9,440 nucleotides of DNA from Pseudomonas sp. UBA5782 (GTDB lineage Bacteria; Pseudomonadota; Gammaproteobacteria; Pseudomonadales; Pseudomonadaceae). The DNA lies in NCBI GenBank assembly GCA_002418465.1, contig DIEE01000065.1, positions 4,157-13,596 of the forward strand. Reading direction: 5' to 3'. Shown piece by piece: positions 1 to 5,757 of this stretch (position 1 is the first letter of the stretch; the number at the start of each line of letters is the position of its first letter). The notes under the pieces were generated by a model. The model saw only the letters and a program-made list of their open reading frames with translations. It was not told the DNA's origin and ran no database searches. Position numbers and translations under genes: made by a program.

Positions 1-656
1 TTGAGCGGGATGCGCTGCAGGGCGATCTTCAGGATGCTGTCGTTCTTGGTCAGCGCGGACGCGAACTTGGTGTCGGTCAGGCCCGGCAGCAGCGCGTTGC
101 AGCGGATGCCGAACTGCGCGCACTCCTTGGCGAAGACCTTGGTCATGCTGATCACCGCAGCCTTGGTCACCGAGTAGATGCCCTGGAACTCGCCCGGCGA
201 GACGCCGTTGATCGAGGCAACGTTGATGATGCTGCCACCACCGTTTTCCTTCATCAGCTTGCCGCCTTCGATGGACATGAAGTAGTAGCCGCGGATGTTC
301 ACGTCGACGGTCTTCTGGAACGCCGACAGGTCGGTGTCCAGCACGTTGCAGAACTGCGGGTTGGTAGCGGCGTTGTTGACCAGGATGTCCAGGCGTCCGA
401 ACTGCTCGCGGATCTGCGCGAACACGTTCTGGATCTGCTCCATCTCGCCGATGTGGCAGGCGATCGCGGTGGCCTTGCCACCCTCGGCGGTGATCGCATC
501 GGCGACGGCCTGGCAGCCGTCGATCTTGCGGCTCGAGACGATGACATGGGCGCCCTGCTGGGCGAGCAGTTTGGCGATCGCTTCGCCGATGCCGCGGCTG
601 GCTCCGGAGACGAAGGCGATCTTGCCGTCGAGGTCGAACAGGTGCGTCTTGGACAT
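1..656 (-). CDS. Short-chain dehydrogenase/reductase (SDR), 3' end outside window
   Basis: Classical SDR: a cytosolic NAD(P)-dependent oxidoreductase acting on hydroxyl/keto groups; the substrate is not evident. The first 218 residues are present; classical SDRs are about 250, so roughly 35-40 C-terminal residues and the stop lie beyond the left edge. Visible motifs are the dinucleotide-binding loop SGASRGIG (17-24), NNA (94-96, usually NNAG), VN (119-120) and the catalytic Ser148, Tyr161 and Lys165 in YSVTK. The tract CNALLPG (186-192) is the usual post-catalytic segment. The ATG at 656 has an AAGGGG ribosome site a few bases upstream. It lies 23 bp after the kinase gene stop, so the two are very likely co-transcribed. 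Next to an ACAD10/11-like kinase, a hydroxyacyl- or ketoacyl-CoA substrate is plausible, but this is inference. Confidence 0.93.
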   Translation of the reverse strand, partial: MSKTHLFDLDGKIAFVSGASRGIGEAIAKLLAQQGAHVIVSSRKIDGCQAVADAITAEGGKATAIACHIGEMEQIQNVFAQIREQFGRLDILVNNAATNPQFCNVLDTDLSAFQKTVDVNIRGYYFMSIEGGKLMKENGGGSIINVASINGVSPGEFQGIYSVTKAAVISMTKVFAKECAQFGIRCNALLPGLTDTKFASALTKNDSILKIALQRIPL

Positions 657-679
657 GGGGTTCCCCTTGTTATTGGTCG

Positions 680-1747
680 TTAGAGCCGAGACTTGCCGAT
701 GACGTGTAGGCTCATCTGCTCGAGCAGTTTGTTCATCTGGACGAACTGGGCGAAGCGCTTGTCATGCGTCTGCCCGTGGTAGAAGCGGTAGTAGATCTGC
801 TGGACGATGCCGGCCAGGCGGAACAGCCCGTAGGTATAGTAGAAATCGAAGCTGGGTATCTCGATGCCGGCGCGCTCGGCGTAGTAGTCGACGAACTCCT
901 GGCGCGTCAGCATGCCCGGCGCGTTGCTCGGCTGGCGGCGCATCAGTTGCACTGGCGCCGGGTCGCCCGCTTCGATCCAGTAGGCCAGGGTGTTGCCCAG
1001 GTCCATCAGCGGATCGCCGATGGTGGTCAGCTCCCAGTCGAGCACGCCGATGATGCGCATCGGATCGTTCGGGTCGAGGATCACGTTGTCGAAGCGGTAG
1101 TCGTTGTGGACGATGCCGGGCTTGGCGTGGTCGGCCGGCATCTTGTCCTTCAGCCAGGCCTTGACCGCTTCCCAGCCTGGCGCATCCGGCGTCAGGGCTT
1201 TTTCGTAGCGATCGCTCCAGCCGCCGATCTGGCGCTGCACATAGCCTTCCGGCTTGCCGAGATCGCCGAGGCCGCAGGCCTGGTAATCGACGTTGTGCAG
1301 ATCCACCAGCTTGTCGATGAAACTCTTGCACAGCGCGCGGGTGCGGGTTTCGTCGAGGTTCAGCCCGGCCGGCAGGTCGGCGCGCAGGATGACCCCCTTG
1401 ACCCGTTCCATCACGTAGAACTCGGCGCCGATCACCGCCTCGTCGGTGCAGTGCACGTAGGCTTTCGGGCAGTAGGGGAAATCGTCCCTGAGCTGGTTGA
1501 GGATGCGGAACTCGCGGCCCATGTCATGGGCGGATTTGGCCTTGTGACCGAACGGCGGCCGGCGCAGGACGAACTCCTGGCCCGGGTATTCCAGCAGGTA
1601 GGTCAGGTTGGAGGCGCCGCCTGGGAACTGGCTGATGCGCGGCATGCCGTCGAGGCCGGGGATTTGCGTCTTGAGGTAGGCGTCGATAGCGGCGGCGTCG
1701 AGTTCCTCGCCATCGCGGATGCCGGTGGATTGATCAGTCAGCGTCAT
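680..1747 (-). CDS. APH-like phosphotransferase, ACAD10/11 N-terminal-type kinase
   Basis: A 355-residue protein with the aminoglycoside-phosphotransferase kinase fold, of the subgroup resembling the N-terminal kinase domain of ACAD10/ACAD11 and LvaA of Pseudomonas putida. Visible elements: nucleotide loop GGASNLTY (43-50), the FVLRRPP strand (59-65), a conserved Glu in MGREF (79), the catalytic loop HNDYRFDN (His214, Asp216, Asn221) and the metal-binding LDWELTTIGDPLMDL (Asp237 onward). Kinases of this subgroup phosphorylate small hydroxylated molecules; LvaA phosphorylates 4-hydroxyvaleryl-CoA. Antibiotic resistance is unlikely given the subgroup and core-genome setting. The ATG at 1747 follows an AGAAGGG ribosome site by 6 bases. 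It is first in a probable two-gene unit with the SDR and sits downstream of the SCP2 terminator. The substrate is unknown. Confidence 0.93.
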   Translation of the reverse strand: MTLTDQSTGIRDGEELDAAAIDAYLKTQIPGLDGMPRISQFPGGASNLTYLLEYPGQEFVLRRPPFGHKAKSAHDMGREFRILNQLRDDFPYCPKAYVHCTDEAVIGAEFYVMERVKGVILRADLPAGLNLDETRTRALCKSFIDKLVDLHNVDYQACGLGDLGKPEGYVQRQIGGWSDRYEKALTPDAPGWEAVKAWLKDKMPADHAKPGIVHNDYRFDNVILDPNDPMRIIGVLDWELTTIGDPLMDLGNTLAYWIEAGDPAPVQLMRRQPSNAPGMLTRQEFVDYYAERAGIEIPSFDFYYTYGLFRLAGIVQQIYYRFYHGQTHDKRFAQFVQMNKLLEQMSLHVIGKSRL

Positions 1748-1780
1748 GTTTATCCCTTCTACTTATGATCGGCGCCTTTG

Positions 1781-1793
1781 ATTATTGGACAAT
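1781..1793. promoter_or_regulatory. Candidate operator: imperfect dyad upstream of the kinase gene
   Basis: Read on the minus strand this is ATTGTCCAATAAT, an imperfect dyad 34 bp upstream of the kinase start. It overlaps the presumed -10/start region. It matches 11 of 13 positions of the perfect dyad ATTGTCCGACAAT at 8547-8559. No regulator is known to me for this motif; calling it an operator is inference. Confidence 0.25.
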
Positions 1794-1820
1794 CTAATGC
1801 GCTCGATGGGGCCTTCACAA
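1792..1820 (-). promoter_or_regulatory. Possible sigma70 promoter for kinase-SDR unit
   Basis: On the minus strand, TTGTGA (1815-1820) and TTAGAT (1792-1797) are separated by 17 bases. Both hexamers are only partial matches to consensus, so the call is weak. The position is reasonable: it is downstream of the SCP2 terminator and would give a leader of roughly 35-40 bases. Confidence 0.3.
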
Positions 1821-1850
1821 CAAATGCGAGCCGTTATAGATCGGCGTGTT

Positions 1851-1868
1851 GCCCGCTGATCAGCGGGC
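1851..1868. repeat. Perfect 18-bp palindrome GCCCGCTGATCAGCGGGC
   Basis: An uninterrupted, perfectly self-complementary 18-mer lies in the 187-bp space between the SCP2 and kinase genes, about 30 bp upstream of the possible kinase -35. No T-run follows it on either strand, so it is not a typical intrinsic terminator. It could be a dimeric repressor or activator site, or a cruciform/mRNA 3' stabiliser after the SCP2 terminator. Its flank TTGCCCG (1849-1855) can alternatively pair with CGGGCAA (1881-1887). Confidence 0.6.
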
Positions 1869-1888
1869 CTGATCGCCGTCCGGGCAAT

Positions 1889-1915
1889 AAAAAACCGGAG
1901 TGAAAACTCCGGTTT
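1889..1915 (-). terminator. Rho-independent terminator of the phosphatase-SCP2 unit
   Basis: A perfect 9-bp stem (1892-1900 with 1907-1915; CCGGAG core) encloses a six-base loop. On the minus strand it is followed by six Ts (1889-1894), three of which belong to the stem. It lies 19 bp past the SCP2 stop and separates that unit from the kinase-SDR unit. Confidence 0.88.
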
Positions 1916-1934
1916 CTCGTACCGTCCGAAAGAC

Positions 1935-2249
1935 TCAGACCGGGAACAGTTCGCTCAGCTTCATGGCCAGCATCATGTCGCCTTCGGCGCGCAGTTTGCC
2001 CCCCATGAAGGCCTGCATGCCGTCGGTTTCGCCGCTGGTGATGCCCTGCAGGGTTTCGGTGTCCATGATCAGGGTGACGTTCGGCGCGTCGGCGTCGCCT
2101 TGCTGGACGTCGCAGGTGCCATCCTTGACGACCAGGTAGTGGTTCTCGCCATCTTCGATGTTGAACTGGAAGACCAGATCCAGGCCGGCAGCCGCGCCAG
2201 CGTTGAACTTGGATTTCATGGTCTGGATGATGTCTGCGGAAGTGCTCAT
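1935..2249 (-). CDS. Stand-alone SCP2 (sterol-carrier-protein-2) domain protein
   Basis: A 104-residue soluble protein covering little more than one SCP2 domain (PF02036 type). SCP2 folds bind lipids, sterols or acyl-CoAs in a hydrophobic tunnel. Evidence is the N-terminal helix followed by alternating strands (LVFQFNIEDGENHYLVVKDG, 25-44) and the typical C-terminal GKLRAEGDMMLAMKLSELF (84-102). There is no signal peptide, so it is probably cytosolic. The ATG at 2249 has an AAAGGA ribosome site. The open frame continues far upstream, but that extension runs through the phosphatase gene in another frame and has no support. It lies 56 bp after the phosphatase gene, probably in the same transcript, and ends at a strong terminator. 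The ligand is unknown; neighbours suggest a lipid or acyl-CoA. Confidence 0.9.
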   Translation of the reverse strand: MSTSADIIQTMKSKFNAGAAAGLDLVFQFNIEDGENHYLVVKDGTCDVQQGDADAPNVTLIMDTETLQGITSGETDGMQAFMGGKLRAEGDMMLAMKLSELFPV

Positions 2250-2305
2250 GGTTTCTTTCCTTTGTTTTGGATGATGACGGCCACGCAGGGCCGATTGGCC
2301 GGCGC

Positions 2306-3028
2306 TCAGCGGTACGTGATGAGCTCCGGCGCCTTCAACAGTTCCAGATGCGCGTGACTGTTGAAGGAAGCCAGTGACACTTCGCTGCCACGAAAACGCA
2401 GGTGACTGAGCGAAGTGTTGACGATCTGCCAGTTGAGTTCGAACGCCTTGATCGCCGGTACACCGATGATCAGCTGCAGCAGGGCGCTGATGGTGCCGCC
2501 CGAGGTGAACACGGCGATGCGGTCCTTCGGCCCGGCGCGCTCCAGCATCCGCTCCAGCCCGCCGCGTGCCTGGTCGAGAAAGGATTGCCAGCTTTGCAGG
2601 CCTTCGCGCTCGTGCTCGCCGGAAATCCAGCGACCGATGATCAGCGAGAACAGCCGCTGGAATTCGCCGCGGTGCTCGGCGGCGTTGCGCATGATGTGCA
2701 GGGCGTCGGGTTCTTCGGCGAGGATGTCCGGCAGGTGCGCGCGGATCACTTCGTCTGCCTTGAACTCGTTGAAGGCGGCGTCGGTTTCCAGCTCGGGGAT
2801 CGACAGCCCGGCCTTGCGCATGCGCGCCATCGCCGAGGCGCCGGTATGCTGCTGGCGACGCAGGTCGCCGCTCAGGCAGCGGTCGAAGGCGATACCGACG
2901 CTGGCCAGGTGATCGCCTAGCACTTCGGCCTGGCGCACGCCGGTGGCGGACAGCACGTCGTAGTCGTCGGCACCGAACGAAGCCTGGCCATGTCGAATCA
3001 GATAGATGCTGCCCACGTCCGCTTTCAT
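2306..3028 (-). CDS. Histidine-phosphatase superfamily protein with altered active site
   Basis: A 240-residue phosphoglycerate-mutase-like protein. The N-terminal signature LIRHGQASF (Arg12, His13) carries the phosphate-accepting histidine, and the second arginine is in SGDLRRQQHT (Arg57 or Arg58). A candidate acid is Glu88 in FNEF. The position normally occupied by the second active-site histidine (SHGG) reads TSGG here, with Ser176. The protein may still be a phosphatase of changed efficiency, or bind phosphorylated ligands. It is first in a unit with the SCP2 gene. The ATG at 3028 has no clear ribosome site. GTG at codon 5 (after GCGGA) is an alternative start and keeps the signature intact. 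It diverges from sohB across 193 bp. The substrate cannot be predicted. Confidence 0.88.
   Translation of the reverse strand: MKADVGSIYLIRHGQASFGADDYDVLSATGVRQAEVLGDHLASVGIAFDRCLSGDLRRQQHTGASAMARMRKAGLSIPELETDAAFNEFKADEVIRAHLPDILAEEPDALHIMRNAAEHRGEFQRLFSLIIGRWISGEHEREGLQSWQSFLDQARGGLERMLERAGPKDRIAVFTSGGTISALLQLIIGVPAIKAFELNWQIVNTSLSHLRFRGSEVSLASFNSHAHLELLKAPELITYR
2332..2367. repeat. 10-bp perfect inverted repeat inside the phosphatase 3' end
   Basis: CCTTCAACAG (2332-2341) and CTGTTGAAGG (2358-2367) are perfectly complementary with a 16-base spacer. They encode FNS and LLK near the C-terminus (about residues 222-232). A hairpin here could affect the mRNA between phosphatase and SCP2 genes, but chance is possible. 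Confidence 0.4.
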
Positions 3029-3050
3029 CCCGGTACGCTGAAGTTTCGCG

Positions 3051-3080
3051 AGAGTAGGGGGATCGGCGGCGCACTGTCAA
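3051..3080 (-). promoter_or_regulatory. Probable sigma70 promoter for phosphatase-SCP2 unit
   Basis: On the minus strand a perfect -35 hexamer TTGACA (3075-3080) is followed after 18 bases by TACTCT (3051-3056). Transcription would start near 3044, giving a leader of only about 16 bases. That fits the lack of a clear Shine-Dalgarno sequence upstream of the phosphatase gene. The -10 matches consensus at its three most conserved positions. Confidence 0.6.
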
Positions 3081-3085
3081 CGAAA

Positions 3086-3101
3086 AAACATACGCTTGTT
3101 T
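3086..3101. promoter_or_regulatory. Candidate TetR-type operator AAACA-N6-TGTTT
   Basis: Perfect 5-bp arms AAACA (3086-3090) and TGTTT (3097-3101) flank a six-base centre; 12 of 16 positions are symmetric overall. It sits five bases upstream of the phosphatase -35 in the divergent region with sohB. Arms of this type resemble operators of TetR-family regulators of fatty-acid metabolism in pseudomonads. The regulator is not encoded in the window, so its identity is inference. Confidence 0.4.
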
Positions 3102-3135
3102 GAATGCGCGATATGACCGGTCGGTGTCGGCTTGG

Positions 3136-3167
3136 CGGTGGCCGCTCACGGGTGCCACCGGTATGCT
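3136..3167 (+). promoter_or_regulatory. Inverted repeat and possible -10 upstream of sohB
   Basis: CGGTGGC (3136-3142) and GCCACCG (3154-3160) form a perfect 7-bp inverted repeat with an 11-base spacer. It lies directly before TATGCT (3162-3167), a possible -10 for sohB. No convincing -35 sits at the right distance, so the promoter may need an activator or lie elsewhere. The rest of the 3029-3221 divergent region holds the phosphatase promoter and the 3086-3101 dyad. Confidence 0.25.
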
Positions 3168-3221
3168 TGGGAAAGAACGGGTCGTCGGCACTGGCCGGCG
3201 CGGAATGATGAAGGAGTCGAT

Positions 3222-4244
3222 GTGGAGTTTCTGGCGGATTACGCGAGCTTTCTGGCCAAGACACTGACGGTGGTGCTGGCGATCCTGGTGGTTCTGCTGA
3301 CCATCGCCGCGCTGCGGGGCAGAGGGCGCGGCCGCAGCAGCGGTCAGCTCAACGTGCACAAGTTGAATGATTTCTACAAGGGCCTGCGCGACCGGCTGGA
3401 GCAGTCGGTGATCGACAAGGACCGGCTGAAGAGCCAGCGCAAGGCCGAAGCCAAGGCGGAGAAGCTGGCGAAGAAGACCGCCGAGCCCAAGCCACGCGTC
3501 TACGTGCTGGATTTCGATGGCGACATCAAGGCCTCCGCCGTGGAGAACCTGCGACACGAAGTGACCGCGCTGCTGACGCTGGCCACGCCCAAGGACGAAG
3601 TGGTGCTGCGCCTGGAAAGCGGTGGCGGCATGGTGCACAGCTATGGTCTGGCGTCGTCGCAGCTGGCGCGAATCCGCCAGGCCGGTGTCCCGCTGACCGT
3701 ATGCGTCGACAAGGTCGCGGCCAGCGGCGGCTACATGATGGCCTGCATTGGCGAGAAGATAATCTCCGCGCCCTTCGCCATCCTCGGTTCGATCGGCGTG
3801 GTCGCGCAGTTGCCCAACGTCCATCGCCTGCTGAAGAAGCACGATGTCGACTTCGAAGTGCTCACCGCCGGCGAGTTCAAGCGCACCCTGACGGTGTTCG
3901 GCGAGAACACCGAGAAGGGCCGGGAGAAGTTCCAGGAAGACCTGGAAACCACCCACGAGCTGTTCAAGAACTTCGTCGCGCGCTATCGCCCGCAACTGGC
4001 CATCGACGAGATCGCCACGGGCGAGGTATGGCTCGGCATGGCGGCGCTGGGCAAGCAACTGGTCGACGAATTGAAGACCAGCGATGAATACCTGGCCGAA
4101 CGGGCCAAGGATGCCGAGCTGTTTCATCTGCACTACGCGGAGAAGAAGAGTCTTCAGGAGCGCTTCGGCATGGCCGCCAGCGTTGCCGTCGACCGCGTGT
4201 TGCTGAACTGGTGGGGCCGGCTCAACCAACAACGATTCTGGTAG
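3222..4244 (+). CDS. sohB: Inner-membrane serine protease SohB (peptidase S49)
   Basis: A 340-residue membrane-anchored protease of the SppA/SohB family, thought to cleave signal peptides or membrane-associated peptides. One N-terminal hydrophobic segment (about 10-31) is followed by a basic RGRGRGR stretch and a charged, probably helical linker (about 45-90) rich in Lys, Ala and Glu. The S49 core starts at RVYVLDFDGDI (92-102). The nucleophile is Ser168 in AASGGY, and the general base is probably Lys220 in GEFKR. Length is close to E. coli SohB. I chose GTG at 3222 because AAGGAG (3211-3216) is five bases upstream and the protein then begins just before its membrane segment. A frame extension to 3132 lacks a ribosome site. 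An ATG at 3220 overlaps this start in another frame. The gene ends 8 bp before the reductase gene. Confidence 0.94.
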   Translation: MEFLADYASFLAKTLTVVLAILVVLLTIAALRGRGRGRSSGQLNVHKLNDFYKGLRDRLEQSVIDKDRLKSQRKAEAKAEKLAKKTAEPKPRVYVLDFDGDIKASAVENLRHEVTALLTLATPKDEVVLRLESGGGMVHSYGLASSQLARIRQAGVPLTVCVDKVAASGGYMMACIGEKIISAPFAILGSIGVVAQLPNVHRLLKKHDVDFEVLTAGEFKRTLTVFGENTEKGREKFQEDLETTHELFKNFVARYRPQLAIDEIATGEVWLGMAALGKQLVDELKTSDEYLAERAKDAELFHLHYAEKKSLQERFGMAASVAVDRVLLNWWGRLNQQRFW

Positions 4245-4252
4245 GAGGCGAG

Positions 4253-5245
4253 ATGAGCACATTCAAGGCACTACAGGCCACCGAAGGTCCGGACGGCGCG
4301 TTCGTCCAGCAGGTCGTGGAGCGCGACAGCGCCGACCTGCCCGCCGGCGACGTGCTGGTCCGCGTTCGCTATTCGTCGCTGAACTTCAAGGACGCGCTGT
4401 CGGCCAGCGGCAACCGCGGCGTCACCAAGCAGTTCCCGCACACGCCGGGCATCGATGCGGCGGGTACGGTGGTCGAGTCCGCGGTGGGCGAGTTCGCCGC
4501 CGGCGACGAGGTGATCGTCACCGGCTACGACCTGGGTATGAACACCGCCGGCGGCTTTGGCCAGTACATCCGCGTGCCGGCGCCCTGGCTGATCAAGCGT
4601 CCGCAGGGGCTGAGCCTGCGTGAGGCGATGGTGCTGGGTACGGCGGGGCTGACCGCGGCACTCTGCGTGGACAAGCTCGAGCGCGCCGGGCTCGACCCGC
4701 AGGCCGGCCCGGTGCTGGTCACCGGCGCCAGCGGCGGGGTCGGCAGTGTTGCCGTGGCGCTGCTCGCCAGCCTCGGCTACACGGTCGCCGCGGCCACCGG
4801 TAAGGCCGAGCAGGGCGATTACCTGCGCGGCCTCGGCGCCACCCAGATCGTTACCCGCGAGGCGCTGCAGGAAGGTCTGGAAAAACCGATGCTCAAGGAG
4901 CAGTGGGCCGGGGCGGTGGATACTGTTGGCGGCGACATCCTGTTCAACGTGGTCAAGTCGCTGCGCTACGGCGGCAGCGTTGCTTGTTGCGGGCTGACCG
5001 CCGGTGTCGGCTTCAAGGCCAACGTGATGCCGTTCATCCTGCGCGGGGTGAACCTGCTCGGCGTCGACTCGGTAGAGCTGCCGCTGGTGGTCAAGGCATC
5101 GATGTGGGACAAGCTTTCGCTGCAGTGGAAGTTGCCCAACCTCGACGAGCTGAGCCGCGAAATCAGCCTCGACCAATTGCCCGAAGCGATCGCCGCGATC
5201 CTTGCCGGCAAGCAGGTCGGCCGTCTGCTGGTCAATCTCGGCTGA
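4253..5245 (+). CDS. acuI: YhdH/AcuI-type NADPH-dependent reductase (MDR family)
   Basis: A 330-residue zinc-independent medium-chain reductase of the YhdH/YhfP group, whose characterised member AcuI reduces acryloyl-CoA to propionyl-CoA with NADPH. Family signatures are SSLNFKDALSASG (41-53), the PHTPGIDAAGTV segment (62-73), the cofactor loop VTGASGGVG (156-164) and ATGK (181-184), which fits NADPH 2'-phosphate binding. The length is typical. Catalytic zinc cysteines are absent, as expected for the group. The ATG at 4253 follows a strong GGAGG (4244-4248) that overlaps the sohB stop, so the two genes form an operon. An in-frame start inside sohB has no support. The true substrate (acryloyl-CoA, another enoyl-CoA or an electrophilic enone) cannot be read from sequence, so the acuI symbol is by similarity only. 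Confidence 0.9.
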   Translation: MSTFKALQATEGPDGAFVQQVVERDSADLPAGDVLVRVRYSSLNFKDALSASGNRGVTKQFPHTPGIDAAGTVVESAVGEFAAGDEVIVTGYDLGMNTAGGFGQYIRVPAPWLIKRPQGLSLREAMVLGTAGLTAALCVDKLERAGLDPQAGPVLVTGASGGVGSVAVALLASLGYTVAAATGKAEQGDYLRGLGATQIVTREALQEGLEKPMLKEQWAGAVDTVGGDILFNVVKSLRYGGSVACCGLTAGVGFKANVMPFILRGVNLLGVDSVELPLVVKASMWDKLSLQWKLPNLDELSREISLDQLPEAIAAILAGKQVGRLLVNLG

Positions 5246-5257
5246 GTCGCCGATTCA

Positions 5258-5283
5258 TTGGCCGGCATCAACTTGGCCGGCCA
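5258..5283. repeat. GC-rich direct/inverted repeat after the reductase gene
   Basis: TTGGCCGGC occurs twice with a 15-bp period (5258-5266, 5273-5281). TGGCCGG (5259-5265) can pair with CCGGCCA (5277-5283). No T-run follows, so it is not a standard terminator; it might attenuate read-through. The remainder of the 84-bp gap shows no convincing promoter. Confidence 0.4.
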
Positions 5284-5329
5284 GGCGAACTGTCAGAGTG
5301 CGGCCCTCACTTAGCTGACTGGGGGCATC

Positions 5330-5710
5330 ATGAAAGAATTCCGTATTGCGCTGATTGGCGCGGGTGAAACCGGCACGCCGCTGCTCGAGCAACTGCTCGC
5401 CGCGCCGTTCGTGAAGATTCTCGGTGTCGCCGATATCGACCCGCAGAGCCCCGGCATGCTGCTGGCGCGCCAGCACGGCGTGGCGGTGACCACCGATTTC
5501 ACCGAGCTGGCCGCCCTCGGCGAGGACCTCGATATTCTCATCGACGTGACCGGCAAGCCGGACGTCCGCGAGCTGCTGCGCAAGCAGATGATCGACAGCG
5601 GCAACCGCCACACGCTGATCATGCACGAGCTGATCAGCCTGCTGATGCTTTCGCTGTCCGCCGGCAAACGTGTGGAAAGCAAGCACGCGGCGCTGGACTA
5701 TCACGCCTGA
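5330..5710 (+). CDS. Small orphan Rossmann-fold (NAD-binding-like) protein
   Basis: A 126-residue protein consisting of a single nucleotide-binding-like domain. It opens with a strand and the glycine loop GAGETG (10-15). An acidic stretch VADID (33-37) follows at the expected end of the second strand, then PGMLLARQHGV (41-51) and LIDVTGKPDVRELL (70-83). This layout resembles the N-terminal half of Gfo/Idh-type dehydrogenases, and NAD-binding-like domains that precede some histidine kinases. No catalytic domain is attached, so sensing or binding is more likely than catalysis. The C-terminal part (97-111) is hydrophobic but too interrupted by charge to be a clear membrane span. The ATG at 5330 follows GGGGG at moderate spacing. 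It lies 84 bp after the reductase and ends just before a bidirectional terminator. The specific function is unknown. Confidence 0.82.
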   Translation: MKEFRIALIGAGETGTPLLEQLLAAPFVKILGVADIDPQSPGMLLARQHGVAVTTDFTELAALGEDLDILIDVTGKPDVRELLRKQMIDSGNRHTLIMHELISLLMLSLSAGKRVESKHAALDYHA

Positions 5711-5727
5711 GGATTTTCCCGGCCAAG

Positions 5728-5754
5728 AAAAAGCCCCGCTCTGCGGGGCTTTTT
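5728..5754. terminator. Perfect bidirectional rho-independent terminator
   Basis: AAAAAGCCCCGC (5728-5739) pairs perfectly with GCGGGGCTTTTT (5743-5754) around a TCT loop. The A-run and T-run make it work in both directions. It lies 17 bp past the Rossmann-protein stop and 3 bp past the DUF934 stop, ending the converging sohB and cysI units. Confidence 0.95.
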
Positions 5755-5757
5755 CAT

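Noticed and set aside
680..1747. Aminoglycoside resistance function for the APH-like protein
   Set aside because: The sequence pattern (RRPP strand, LDWELTTIGDPLMDL) matches the ACAD10/11-type kinase subgroup and the gene sits in a metabolic, core-genome context.
764..1768. A plus-strand open frame of 334 codons opposite the kinase gene
   Set aside because: It mirrors the kinase coding strand, has no recognisable motif and is explained by third-position GC bias.
3132..3221. Upstream extension of sohB to 3132
   Set aside because: The extra 30 residues precede the normal membrane anchor, have no ribosome site, and would overlap the region with the probable promoter elements.
1935..4262. A minus-strand open frame of 775 codons spanning SCP2, the phosphatase and sohB
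   Set aside because: Only its last 104 codons have family support (SCP2). The rest is antisense to sohB or out of frame with the phosphatase and reads as low-complexity His/Arg/Gln-rich sequence typical of GC-rich shadows.
4271..5176. A minus-strand open frame of 301 codons opposite the reductase gene
   Set aside because: The plus-strand reductase has all family motifs and a strong ribosome site; the antisense product is His/Gln-rich without a fold signature.
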